A model generated the notes under the pieces. It ran no database searches and was not told the origin of the DNA. It saw only the letters and a program-made list of their open reading frames with translations. Below, piece after piece: positions 6,336 to 14,295 of a stretch of 19,044 nt of DNA. The DNA lies in NCBI GenBank assembly GCA_002311635.1, contig DBZJ01000026.1, positions 1-19,044 on the forward strand. The letters are read 5' to 3'. Source of the stretch: Syntrophaceae bacterium UBA1163 (GTDB taxonomy: Bacteria; Desulfobacterota; BSN033; UBA1163). A program made the translations under genes and the position numbers. Numbering within the stretch: position 1 is the first letter of the stretch; each line of letters begins with the position of its first letter.

Positions 6336-6434
6336 GTAAGAAAGAAGTTTGTGAAATGGTTCCTTCGCCCTGAAGTATCCCTCATGGTGGCAATTTGGGC
6401 AGTGAATCTTCCTGGGCCACCAGCCGGTAGACAT
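6321..6434 (-). CDS. Small CPNC zinc-binding-like ORF downstream of the TPR gene
   Basis: A 37-codon ORF, MSTGWWPRKIHCPNCHHEG followed by YFRAKEPFHKLLSYSFSF. CPNC looks like half of a zinc ribbon, and the second cysteine pair is missing, so this may be a truncated gene. It begins 20 bp after the TPR gene on the same strand, with AGGT upstream, and its 3' end overlaps the end of the zinc-ribbon membrane gene on the other strand. Coding is supported by the motif and by the gene-like spacing; the rest of 6336-6453 shows nothing more. Confidence 0.42.
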   Translation of the reverse strand: MSTGWWPRKIHCPNCHHEGYFRAKEPFHKLLSYSFSF

Positions 6435-6453
6435 TTTATACCTACACCCTTTT

Positions 6454-7074
6454 CTACTGTCTCGGTGGTTTTCCCGTCTTCAGTTTTGACCTTTTCATTA
6501 TTGTGGTCAACAAAATGAGGAGGAAGAAGGTTTCCTTTATTCCATCTTCATCTCCCTCCTGGATCTCTTCTTCAATGTGACCGAGGCTGGACTTAACAAT
6601 CTCTTTCTCCTCAGCGTTTGCATAGAGGGCCGCGTACTTGTTTGCCCTCTTTATCTCCTCAAAAGACTCCTTGAGCCATCCCTTGTTTCTGAAGCACAAA
6701 GCGAGATCATGTCGGGCAAGAACGTCGGTAGGATCAATTGTCAATATGGTCCTTAGTTCCTCCATGGCCTCGTCGGTCCACTTCATGGAGGCGTATGCGC
6801 TGGCCAGAAAGAACCGTCCATCGTTGTCTAAAGGATGGATTTTAAGATACTCGGAAAACGATGTTGCCGCTTCTTCGAACCAGCCCAGCCTTAAGCAGCA
6901 GTAGCCCGATTCGTTGAGAATTGATGCCCTCATCTTTGGTTCGGGTCCTAAATGTAGGCACTTCTGGAACATCTTCACAGCACATTCTTGATCTCCCTGT
7001 TCCATCAGGTGACGTGCTTCATCAAACAATGATGTAATAAGCTCCGACTGGTTTTCATTTACTTGAATGCGCAT
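6454..7074 (-). CDS. Tetratricopeptide repeat protein
   Basis: The 206-residue protein contains about four TPR units (roughly 12-45, 50-82, 84-116 and 118-150), with signatures such as ESGYCCLRLGWFEEAATSF, LASAYASMKWTDEAMEEL and HDLALCFRNKGWLKESFEE. TPR arrays form helical scaffolds for protein-protein binding, so this is probably an adaptor. The tail is acidic (EEEIQEGDEDG) and ends with a short hydrophobic stretch (about 182-193) and basic residues; it could associate with the membrane, but it is short for a full span. No signal peptide. Copy B of the 32-bp repeat lies 32-63 bases upstream of the ATG. Partner unknown. Confidence 0.82.
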   Translation of the reverse strand: MRIQVNENQSELITSLFDEARHLMEQGDQECAVKMFQKCLHLGPEPKMRASILNESGYCCLRLGWFEEAATSFSEYLKIHPLDNDGRFFLASAYASMKWTDEAMEELRTILTIDPTDVLARHDLALCFRNKGWLKESFEEIKRANKYAALYANAEEKEIVKSSLGHIEEEIQEGDEDGIKETFFLLILLTTIMKRSKLKTGKPPRQ

Positions 7075-7105
7075 TTTATGTCTCCCTCCTCATATAGATA
7101 ACGAC

Positions 7106-7137
7106 ATATTACCTGATGCCTGTGACAGAATAGGTCA
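7106..7137 (-). repeat. 32-bp intergenic repeat, copy B
   Basis: Near-identical to 3913-3944 (29 of 32 bases). It lies upstream of the TPR gene in the same orientation as copy A relative to its XRE gene. The inner dyad is slightly weaker here (GTGAC-N7-GTCAT). Confidence 0.6.
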
Positions 7138-7207
7138 TGCCGCCTAACTTATAGAATCCTCCTTCTTTTCTCTAGAATGCTGCCTGCCAAGTTGTTTGCA
7201 TGCGAAA

Positions 7208-7230
7208 GGAGAAGGATCAGCGGCTTCTCC
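7208..7230 (+). promoter_or_regulatory. Hairpin in the leader of the 197/544-residue operon
   Basis: A perfect 7-base inverted repeat GGAGAAG / CTTCTCC with a nine-base loop lies in the 324-bp divergent gap 7075-7398. The left arm contains a GGAG Shine-Dalgarno-like word. There is no T tract, so it is not a simple terminator. Besides this hairpin and the 32-bp repeat I see nothing definite in the gap. An open frame runs through it from 7240 into the next gene, but its first 53 residues do not look conserved. Confidence 0.3.
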
Positions 7231-7398
7231 CGGTGAGCAATGTGTCTCCACGAGGGCAATCAGATGCTGCTATCTTTTGGCAAAGTCCATTTAAGGTTCG
7301 ATGTCTCGACTTTTACTTGCGAAAGCTTTCAAAAGAACCTATATTACTACCGTTTTCAGAGAATTGAATCCAATCTTCCTAAAATAGGGGTGGGTGTT

Positions 7399-7992
7399 AT
7401 GCTACCAGACCTGCCTGGCCTTAAACATGACATTCAGAGAGCGCTTGATCGTTATCTCTCGACCCAAGTCAATAAACGGCTCGGTTTTTTCAATGAGGTG
7501 CCCAAGCACCCCGTTCATGAGGGAAATCGACTGCGGGTCGTGAGGGCTGATGGTTCGATTGATGAGTCGGAACTCGAAAAAGCCTCTGCTGAAATGTCAA
7601 TAAAACTGGAAGATATTCCCGGGTTAACGCTTGAAAAACGTCTTGCAATGCTGAACGATCAGGCGGATCAAATTGCGAGCCAAATAAGCAAAGGCCTTTT
7701 TGAGGGACTAAAAAGGGAACTCGACAAGGCAGGGCAAGCAGTGGATCAGAGAGGTAGAACGTTAGATGCTGAGGCGGTGTTCAGCGTTTTGGAGAAGATT
7801 CAGTTCGAATTCGACGAAACCGGCGGCCACGAGATCGCGGTGGTCCTACACCCGGATCTGGCTCCAAAGATGATGGATGTCTTAAAGCAGATAGAATCGG
7901 ACCCAATACTTCGAAAGCGCTACGAGGAGATCATTACGAGAAAGAGGATGGAATGGCGTGATAGAGAAGCTGCTCGAAAACTGGTTGGATAA
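7399..7992 (+). CDS. Unrecognised 197-residue partner of the nuclease-like gene
   Basis: I do not recognise this protein. It starts MLPDLPGLKHDIQRALDRYL and is mostly helical and soluble. A helix-rich middle covers residues 76-112 and an acidic segment (IQFEFDETGGHEIAVVLHPDL) residues 135-154. A strongly charged C-terminal helix ends RMEWRDREAARKLVG. No membrane segment or catalytic motif is evident. The ATG at 7399 follows TAGGGGTGG at good spacing and is preferred; the frame is open back to an ATG at 7240. The last 35 bases overlap the start of the 544-residue gene, so the two are almost certainly translated together and may act as a complex. Confidence 0.65.
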   Translation: MLPDLPGLKHDIQRALDRYLSTQVNKRLGFFNEVPKHPVHEGNRLRVVRADGSIDESELEKASAEMSIKLEDIPGLTLEKRLAMLNDQADQIASQISKGLFEGLKRELDKAGQAVDQRGRTLDAEAVFSVLEKIQFEFDETGGHEIAVVLHPDLAPKMMDVLKQIESDPILRKRYEEIITRKRMEWRDREAARKLVG

Positions 7993-9592
7993 TGCAAGCG
8001 AACGGAGCTATCAGGTGCCCTTTGTGCAGATCCTTTCCGCACAGGGATACCGAGTTGTACATAGCACACGACACACTGTTCTCGAATACGGAAAGGATGT
8101 GCTTGCGATCTCTCCGGATGGAGCCGGGTGCGTTTACCAGCTAAAAAGTCATCCTCATGGCAGGATGGGCCTAAACGAATTTCGTAACGAGGTTCAACCG
8201 CAACTCGTTCAGTTGATGAGTCAAGTAGCCGCCTACCCTGGGTTTCCGGAGCCGCCGTACAGAGCCCATTTGGTTAGTAATGGATATTTTGATGAGGAGG
8301 TCCAGCGAGCTGTTGACGATCTGAATCGAATGCCATCGTATCCTAATAAGGTGTCACTTGTCTCCCGTGGAGATTTGCTGGATTGGTGTAATCGGTATGG
8401 GGTTCCCCTCTGGCCGGGCGAGCTCAAGGACTCTCGCTCACTTCTTGAGATCTTTTTGTGGGACTCGAAGGACGTCTTCCCCACGACAAAACTATCACAG
8501 CTGATTGACAAGATTCTAGCTTTAGAACCCGCCCAAGCAAACCTTTCAAGTTATCCCGAATATTGCCGCGCTGTCAGCAGTTCAGCATTATTGACGGGAA
8601 TCGCTGTCTCTGGTTTTGCAGAGGCTCAGAACCATTACGCTGTGGCTTCGGCGTGGACGCTCTTCGCCGTCAGCATCATAGCAGCAGCCGACAAACAAAG
8701 ATACAATCTAGATGGAACAGCTGCAGAAACACTTCGACTAGCCGAGAGTGCTGCTATTGATGCCCTCTCGCAATTGTGGAACGAGGTGATGGAACGAAAG
8801 TTCCTTGTTGAAGGAGACGCATTTTCAGACCCGGAGGTATATGGCTGGCGCTATACTACACTTTTGGGCTTACTCAGCTGCCTTGCGCTTTATGACGACA
8901 CATTTTCCTGTTTAACCGAGGAATCTCGAACGAGACTAGAACAATGGTTAACTCAGCGCCATTCGAACGTTGATTTGTGGGGCGAAGCTGCGGTGGCAAA
9001 TTTGGTTCCCTGGTTCGTGTGGTTACGAAAACACGATGCCACCCCTCGGGTAGATTTCGAGATCGAAGGTCTTGTGAGGGCTGTAATAACCCGGAACCAG
9101 GGCAAGAGCCCGATCCCTTTGGCGAGTCCATACTACAGCTACGAGAAGATTGCCCGGTCCAGATTGCATCTTCAGGAAGATAGTGAGTCGAGTCTGATCA
9201 ACCAGGAGACCTTTGCTGGCAGTAGTTTCACGGCGGAACCTCTATTTCATATGCTGGTGCGCACCAACCTTAAACAGACTTGCAAAAGGCTTTGGCCAGA
9301 CTTCACAAAACTCTTACACCGAGCTTGTGTTCCTGATGATCCATGGGAATACTGCACACTTGCCATTAGATCTGGAGCCGACGACACCAAACTTTATCCA
9401 CCCACTTACAACTGGGCCGATCTTAGTAAGGAGGCGATACAGCTAAGGAGTGGATTTATTCCTGCAGCACTGGCCGCAAGGCCATACCTAGTAGCACTCT
9501 GGTGGCAGGTGGCACCCTACCGCTATACGAGCGAGTCCAGCAAAATCTTTGTAGAAGGCGTATTCCCTGGATGGGGGAGATGGGGTTTCTGA
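7958..9592 (+). CDS. Protein with N-terminal restriction-endonuclease-like (QxK) domain
   Basis: The 544-residue product begins at GTG with GAGG upstream, inside the end of the previous gene. Residues 1-70 fit the Mrr/restriction-endonuclease-like fold: helix with E15, a strand with HTVLEYGKD (D47), and a second strand ending Y60-Q61-L62-K63, the Q-x-K variant of the PD-(D/E)XK site. The family cuts DNA with divalent metal. Residues 120-150 (VSLVSRGDLLDWCNRYG) still resemble the accessory part of such domains. The remaining ~390 residues are helical and tryptophan-rich with no domain I know, and end VFPGWGRWGF. No helicase or ATPase motif is present, so substrate choice must come from the unknown region or the partner. 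The gene converges on the WYL gene 26 bp away. Confidence 0.72.
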   Translation: MIEKLLENWLDNASERSYQVPFVQILSAQGYRVVHSTRHTVLEYGKDVLAISPDGAGCVYQLKSHPHGRMGLNEFRNEVQPQLVQLMSQVAAYPGFPEPPYRAHLVSNGYFDEEVQRAVDDLNRMPSYPNKVSLVSRGDLLDWCNRYGVPLWPGELKDSRSLLEIFLWDSKDVFPTTKLSQLIDKILALEPAQANLSSYPEYCRAVSSSALLTGIAVSGFAEAQNHYAVASAWTLFAVSIIAAADKQRYNLDGTAAETLRLAESAAIDALSQLWNEVMERKFLVEGDAFSDPEVYGWRYTTLLGLLSCLALYDDTFSCLTEESRTRLEQWLTQRHSNVDLWGEAAVANLVPWFVWLRKHDATPRVDFEIEGLVRAVITRNQGKSPIPLASPYYSYEKIARSRLHLQEDSESSLINQETFAGSSFTAEPLFHMLVRTNLKQTCKRLWPDFTKLLHRACVPDDPWEYCTLAIRSGADDTKLYPPTYNWADLSKEAIQLRSGFIPAALAARPYLVALWWQVAPYRYTSESSKIFVEGVFPGWGRWGF

Positions 9593-9618
9593 AAGGCTCT
9601 CCCGTCGGACCTCCTTAG

Positions 9619-10623
9619 TTAAGTCATGGGAATTCTTCCTGGCTTGTAGCTGTAGCGGACAAGAGCTTTTGAGATATCATCTCCAATCTCCTCGCGAAGG
9701 AATTCAGGCGAGAGGATTTCGGCTTTTGCCCCAAAGCTCAATACCCACGCCTTTATCTCTTCCTTCCCGCTCGCTGTCATGGAGAGCAGTATTCTGCCGT
9801 CCTTTAATTGCTTGATCTTTTGGCTTGGATGCCACGTATGCCTCTGGATGTAGGCCGAAAGGTCTTTGTCAAAAATTGCCTTCACAGTGATCGGCTTCCC
9901 ATGGAAAAGGCCGAATGGGACTTTCAAAAACTCTGATGTTGAGAAATCCTCCGGGATCTCAAACCTCTCGTTCATCCTCTCTGCCTTCTTGATCCCTTCC
10001 AATGCGAAGTAGCGCATACCTTTTCGGGGTACGAAGCACAACAGGTAAAATTCTCCTTTGTAGAAGACCAGCGAATATGGGTGGACCTCAAAACGAAATG
10101 CCCGATTCGCCTTCCTTGGTCTATATTCCAACTTCAGAATGTTTTGGTTGAGAAGTGCCCACTGGACGATCTCAAAGACTTCTTTGTTGAGATCTATTTT
10201 CTTGGAGGCCTTCACCAGAGGAGTAAACATCTCCTCAATCTTATCCAGTCTGGCTATGTGCTTTGCAGGAAGGGCTGATAGGATATTCTTGAATGCTGAT
10301 TCAAGCTCTGCACGGAACGGAGATCTTCCTTGAGATATCAAGAGCTTTCGAGGGAAGTAGAGAGCCATTAGCTCGTCCAGAGTAAAGGTTACAGGTGGGA
10401 CACCCTTAAATGATGGTTCAAGCTTCCAGTAGGTCGTTCCTTCCACGACTTCGGAAAGGAGCGGATAGCCTGCCTCCTCTAAAGCCTTAAGATCACGATA
10501 AAGGGTTCTCTTCGTAACACCAAATTCCACGGCTAATTCGCCTATGGTGATTCCGTGTCTGACCGCGATGGTTCTCAGAACCCCCTGGACCCTGGCGGCT
10601 TGGCTGTACTTTTTCTTAGCCAT
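9619..10623 (-). CDS. WYL-domain transcriptional regulator
   Basis: A 334-residue protein. Residues 13-57 form a DeoR-type winged helix-turn-helix (ITIGELAVEFGVTKRTLYRDL is the core). A WYL domain covers about 148-222, with FYLL at 192-195 in place of the canonical W-Y-L and a conserved MRYFAL (203-208). A WCX-like end begins near 246. In known cases (BrxR, CapW) such regulators repress defence operons and release on binding a ligand, probably nucleic acid or nucleotide. The start at 10623 has GGGAGG six bases upstream; an ATG ten codons earlier lacks this. It follows the GIY-YIG gene on the same strand with a 90-bp gap. Which operon it controls is not shown by the sequence. Confidence 0.9.
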   Translation of the reverse strand: MAKKKYSQAARVQGVLRTIAVRHGITIGELAVEFGVTKRTLYRDLKALEEAGYPLLSEVVEGTTYWKLEPSFKGVPPVTFTLDELMALYFPRKLLISQGRSPFRAELESAFKNILSALPAKHIARLDKIEEMFTPLVKASKKIDLNKEVFEIVQWALLNQNILKLEYRPRKANRAFRFEVHPYSLVFYKGEFYLLCFVPRKGMRYFALEGIKKAERMNERFEIPEDFSTSEFLKVPFGLFHGKPITVKAIFDKDLSAYIQRHTWHPSQKIKQLKDGRILLSMTASGKEEIKAWVLSFGAKAEILSPEFLREEIGDDISKALVRYSYKPGRIPMT

Positions 10624-10713
10624 GATGTGCCTCCCTATTTTCAATCGAGGCATGGTTCAGGAATCGAAGATTTCCGGCAGAAATTATCAGGCTGGGTGGA
10701 TATCTGACAATTT

Positions 10714-11187
10714 TTATTGATCGAGAAAGTACCATGAACTGATTTCAGGAAATATCGGCCCAGAGTGGCCCGTGTTGAAAACTCTAATTTTCTTGGCCTT
10801 TTTCGCATCGCTTTTATTAGCCACATTGTATGCAGGTTGGCATGCGAAGATTAGCAGTTTCTCTATCCTCTCAGTAATTTTCATGTCAGGGCTCGGAAAA
10901 GGCTTTTTTGATTTTTCGAAGAAACCCCACGAGCTAAATTCAGCGATAGATCCGAGTCTGACTCTCATTTCGTCATACTCATCGGCGATCCACTCGTCAT
11001 GCTGCCCTAACCGGGTTTTGATCCCGTGGTTTGTTTGACCTATGTAGAGCAGTACGTTTGAGCCGTACAGGTGGTGTTGACCTGAAAGTTGGTACAAAAC
11101 AAAGCCTCTGTTTCTACCCTTCTCTTTTCTTGCTTCCTCCAATGTAAACGGACCTTCCCAGTGGATAACCCATTTTTGTTCTGCCAT
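10714..11187 (-). CDS. GIY-YIG nuclease-fold protein
   Basis: The 157-residue protein has the motifs of a divergent GIY-YIG domain: G28-F-V-L-Y32, then after an insertion LLYIGQT (Y48-I49-G50), R59 in TRLGQH, E109 in ITERIEKLLI, and N121 in QPAYN. These are the positions used for metal-dependent phosphodiester cleavage in the family, so it is probably active. A 27-residue N-terminal extension (KWVIHWEGPFTLEEA) and a basic tail (KSDAKKAKKIRV) flank the domain. AAGGA lies upstream of the ATG. It is unrelated in detail to the GIY-YIG protein at 1537-1815. It sits between the STAND gene (194 bp upstream) and the WYL gene, so it may be an extra nuclease of that unit. Confidence 0.78.
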   Translation of the reverse strand: MAEQKWVIHWEGPFTLEEARKEKGRNRGFVLYQLSGQHHLYGSNVLLYIGQTNHGIKTRLGQHDEWIADEYDEMRVRLGSIAEFSSWGFFEKSKKPFPSPDMKITERIEKLLIFACQPAYNVANKSDAKKAKKIRVFNTGHSGPIFPEISSWYFLDQ

Positions 11188-11381
11188 TCATAATCCTTTC
11201 ATCAGGGGGCGATTACGACCGGCGGGGGATGTAGTCCATCGGTTGAATCATGTTGTTAAGCAAAGTAATTTGAATTTGACCGGCTGTTTTCATAAAACCT
11301 CAATGAACCACACCTGCCGCCGCCATGACCTGGCCAACACCTTCTCTATAGCGTAGTGTCTCGCATAAGCATAATCTTAAA

Positions 11382-13574
11382 TCAAACGACAACGTAAGAC
11401 TCTGCCAGTACGGTCTCGTACTTTTCGATTTCACTTCTGACGTCAGAAAGTTGCTCGTTCAGCCCGTCTATGCGAGACTCTAGATTTCTTTTCTTTTCTT
11501 CCATTCGCTTTTTTCCCTCGATGTGGCTTCTTCTCTCTTCTTCCCCTTTCGAAACTTTAAAAAAGTCTGGAGTTACGGTAGGTCGAACCCTCCACCGGAT
11601 GGCTAATGTCAGCCCGCCCGCCAATAGAATGGCGCTCGTACAACCCAATACTGCCCTCCCGGTACCTGACGAAAGCAGGGACGCAAGTGCCAGCAAAACC
11701 CCAATCGTCACGCCGATAAGGGCCAATTTTAGACTCCAACGCGATTCTTGTTTTTGTTCCGGCTTTGTGTTTTCCATGACTTCCTTTATGTCCGGCGGAT
11801 TTCCATGCATCTGAATTTGTTCATTAATGACCTGGACATCAAAGTCCAGCTGCTTAATCTCATCTTGGATTTTTGCAGACTTTTCACGCAACTGCGCGAT
11901 CCGTTGATCAGTCTCATTTCTTTTCTCCTGCCAAACCTTTACTATCTCATCCATGCGGGCTGAGACACCACTTTGGTCCTGCAACAAAGAATACTGATAA
12001 ACCTCCCGCTTGATTTCAGGTTTCATTTTGAATGTGTGGGTGAGTTCGTCAAACCATTCCTTGTGCTCTTTTGCAAAATTGTGTAGGGGAAAACCCTGGG
12101 TTGGATAGATCTTTTCAAGTGCTGCCTGGTTGAAATGCTCGAAGACGCTCAGTTTGAGCATAGCGTTCCTGTCTCTAACATCAGGAAAGCGTCTATGCAC
12201 ATCCTCATAAAGCCTTGCTCTACATGTGTGTTCCTGAAACAGCGATTCGGATTGCTGCTGGGTGGCTTTGGTTATGACCCTCCTTACGGTGGCATGAAGT
12301 TGAAATTTATTGTGGTTCGCTTCGCTGGTACGGGTAACCTCATGACACTCCTTGAGCCACTCAAATGCCTCCTTTGCTTTTTCATGTCCAAGCATAATGG
12401 CAAGAAAATCCTGATCGTAGTATTCTTTGAAAGCTGCTGCTCTTATCCATTCTTTTTGTTCATCCGTTTTCCACCAGTAAATTCTGTTCGCGGCCTGTCC
12501 GTAAACGAGAGCATTCCCTTTCCCACGGGTATCGACCCATATGCTTAGGAGATATGCCAGTCCATCTGTGTCTTCGTACGCCTCATCGACGAGCGATTCA
12601 GGGACTTGGGATTGCCTTAGATAATCTTTGACCTCATCCTTGGTAAACCGATGAAGATCAAGCTCGCGGATGGTATCGCGATAATTGTCCCAGCGCTGAT
12701 GATGATCTGAAAGACTCAGCTGCTCTCGGCCTGATATTATGAACCGCGCGTCGAAAACATCAATATACCGCTCACTTGTAAGCTGAGGCAAAAGGTATTC
12801 CAAGAGCCAATTATTGACGGTCTGATCAAATTTCTCATAGGTATCAAGGATGAAAAGTACCTTCAAGGGCTTCTTATCCAGGTTCCGCCTCCTCCGCAAA
12901 AAGCGCTTAGGGTAGAGTGAATCATAAAGGCAATTGAGGAAAACGGGCGTAATTATGGGTGAGGGGTTCTTATAATACTCCTGACTTTCTGGATCCTTGT
13001 AACGCTCGGCAATAATTTTTTGCTTTACTTCGTCGTGGTAGTTTAACCAGACCTTGCTCTCTGCCTCTCCGTCCAGTTCTTGCCCCTCATAATGAGATGA
13101 CTTGATTTCAAAGGGACCTATTTTAATTGAAGGTGTGTCGAATTTTCTTTTGCCCCTCTTCTTTGCCGCCTTTGCGGCCATTTTTTTTATGTCTTCAAGT
13201 TGACTTTTTTCTTCTTCTGTAAACACGGTTTCGATCTTGCCAACTATCTTCTGATATCTTTGTACTTCACTGTACTCTTTTTCGAAATCGCATTTGGAAT
13301 GGGGAATATTACAGGAAAAGGTCTTTGCAAGGGCGCCCACAAATTCTGGTAGGGACTCATACTTGAGGTCTTCGTTGACGTTAAAGCGACAGAGTTCCAG
13401 GCCATCTTTCTGAATCTCCTCTTTAACCTTGTGCAACAAGGTACTTTTTCCAGCACCTCCGATGCCATGCAATGAAATGATTCTTTTGAGGGTGCGATCA
13501 TCTCGCTTTTTCGTGAGTTCACTTAGTATCATATTAAGTTCCACCTTCCTGCCGACAAAAGGTGCCGTATCCAT
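11382..13574 (-). CDS. STAND/NLR-like ATPase with coiled coils and two membrane segments
   Basis: The 730-residue protein opens FVGRKVEL and carries a Walker A G37-IGGAGKS-T45, a Walker B VLFILDTYE (239-247) and a sensor-like ARFIISGRE (276-284), the layout of STAND/AAA_16 ATPases that act as oligomerising sensors. An unusually long, basic insertion lies between A and B boxes. A helical region follows, including LHATVRRVI, typical of a winged-helix end of the NOD. There are no obvious TPR, WD or LRR repeats. From about 540 the chain becomes coiled coil (RIAQLREKSAKIQDEIKQL), then two hydrophobic spans (about 615-634 and 642-660), then another coiled coil to the end. GGAGG precedes the ATG. 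It lies 18 bp after the nuclease gene, so the two form an operon; the pair resembles a split Avs-type system. Confidence 0.85.
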   Translation of the reverse strand: MDTAPFVGRKVELNMILSELTKKRDDRTLKRIISLHGIGGAGKSTLLHKVKEEIQKDGLELCRFNVNEDLKYESLPEFVGALAKTFSCNIPHSKCDFEKEYSEVQRYQKIVGKIETVFTEEEKSQLEDIKKMAAKAAKKRGKRKFDTPSIKIGPFEIKSSHYEGQELDGEAESKVWLNYHDEVKQKIIAERYKDPESQEYYKNPSPIITPVFLNCLYDSLYPKRFLRRRRNLDKKPLKVLFILDTYEKFDQTVNNWLLEYLLPQLTSERYIDVFDARFIISGREQLSLSDHHQRWDNYRDTIRELDLHRFTKDEVKDYLRQSQVPESLVDEAYEDTDGLAYLLSIWVDTRGKGNALVYGQAANRIYWWKTDEQKEWIRAAAFKEYYDQDFLAIMLGHEKAKEAFEWLKECHEVTRTSEANHNKFQLHATVRRVITKATQQQSESLFQEHTCRARLYEDVHRRFPDVRDRNAMLKLSVFEHFNQAALEKIYPTQGFPLHNFAKEHKEWFDELTHTFKMKPEIKREVYQYSLLQDQSGVSARMDEIVKVWQEKRNETDQRIAQLREKSAKIQDEIKQLDFDVQVINEQIQMHGNPPDIKEVMENTKPEQKQESRWSLKLALIGVTIGVLLALASLLSSGTGRAVLGCTSAILLAGGLTLAIRWRVRPTVTPDFFKVSKGEEERRSHIEGKKRMEEKKRNLESRIDGLNEQLSDVRSEIEKYETVLAESYVVV

Positions 13575-13592
13575 TTTAGCCTCCGCTAAGGA

Positions 13593-14132
13593 TCAATCTC
13601 TTAGGATGAATATGTAAGTGGTAGACCCATTCCCTGTTCTTACTATCTCTTTTATTTCGGCCCCGCAATTAGTCAGGGCCTGTTTGGCCTTCTCTGCTTC
13701 CTGGTCCGGCATCGTATATCCCGCCACTATTTTACCACGCGGATCAACTCCACGAGGGAGGTCGTAGGTTTCACCTATTCTCTTGATGTAATCCGGGATC
13801 TGGCCCAAGATAATGATTTCATGGCCGCCGATTTCCTTTGGAAGCTGCCCTATGGCCTCACGTCTTGCGACCCCCAAACGGACGGTCTTCATTTGTTCAC
13901 TGTCATTTGGCTGCACCTGACGCCAGCTTGCCGTGGTGGGGGGTTCCTTAGGAGATTTGATTTCCCCTATTACAATAGCACCAGCTTTGACGGCAATGTA
14001 ATCGGGCTTTCTCATATGATGGCTACCCTTCCCCGGTATGTCCGTCTCGCCATCAAATACCTTGTAGCCCGCAGCGATTAAGGCCTCCATTGCCTTTCGG
14101 TAGAATTCTCTTTTGCCCTCGGCCTCTGTCAT
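13593..14132 (-). CDS. PD-(D/E)XK nuclease partner of the STAND ATPase
   Basis: A 179-residue single-domain protein. P43-D44, a hydrophobic strand and E57-I58-K59 (KPDYIAVK, VIGEIKSP) give a textbook PD-(D/E)XK active site. An N-terminal helix (GKREFYRKAMEALIAAGY) and a later nucleotide-loop-like stretch (EIIILGQIPDYI) complete the fold. The ATG has AAGGAGGT ten bases upstream, one of the best ribosome binding sites here. The STAND gene follows after 18 bp. In Avs and related anti-phage systems such nuclease domains are fused to the ATPase; here the nuclease is a separate protein encoded first. A role as effector activated by the ATPase is inference from gene order. Confidence 0.82.
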   Translation of the reverse strand: MTEAEGKREFYRKAMEALIAAGYKVFDGETDIPGKGSHHMRKPDYIAVKAGAIVIGEIKSPKEPPTTASWRQVQPNDSEQMKTVRLGVARREAIGQLPKEIGGHEIIILGQIPDYIKRIGETYDLPRGVDPRGKIVAGYTMPDQEAEKAKQALTNCGAEIKEIVRTGNGSTTYIFILRD

Positions 14133-14167
14133 GGACAGTTATACCTCCTTGCAACGTTTTCAGATTA

Positions 14168-14180
14168 ACTCTCGAAGAGT
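14168..14180 (-). promoter_or_regulatory. Short dyad upstream of the nuclease-STAND operon
   Basis: A perfect inverted repeat ACTCT-CGA-AGAGT lies 36 bases before the nuclease ATG, in a 163-bp gap with no gene. It could be an operator for the local WYL or HTH regulators. Short enough to be chance. Confidence 0.22.
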
Positions 14181-14295
14181 AATATCAGTTGATGCTGAGA
14201 CGTAATGTAAGGCAAAGATGTTCCAGCACATTAATACTTAGAGCCCACCTCATACTTCCATGCCTTTTAGATTCTCTGTAAATTCATTTTTCCCT

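Noticed and set aside
9575..9606. GGGAGA / TCTCCC inverted repeat after the 544-residue gene as terminator
   Set aside because: Six-base stem with a long loop and no T tract; too weak to call.
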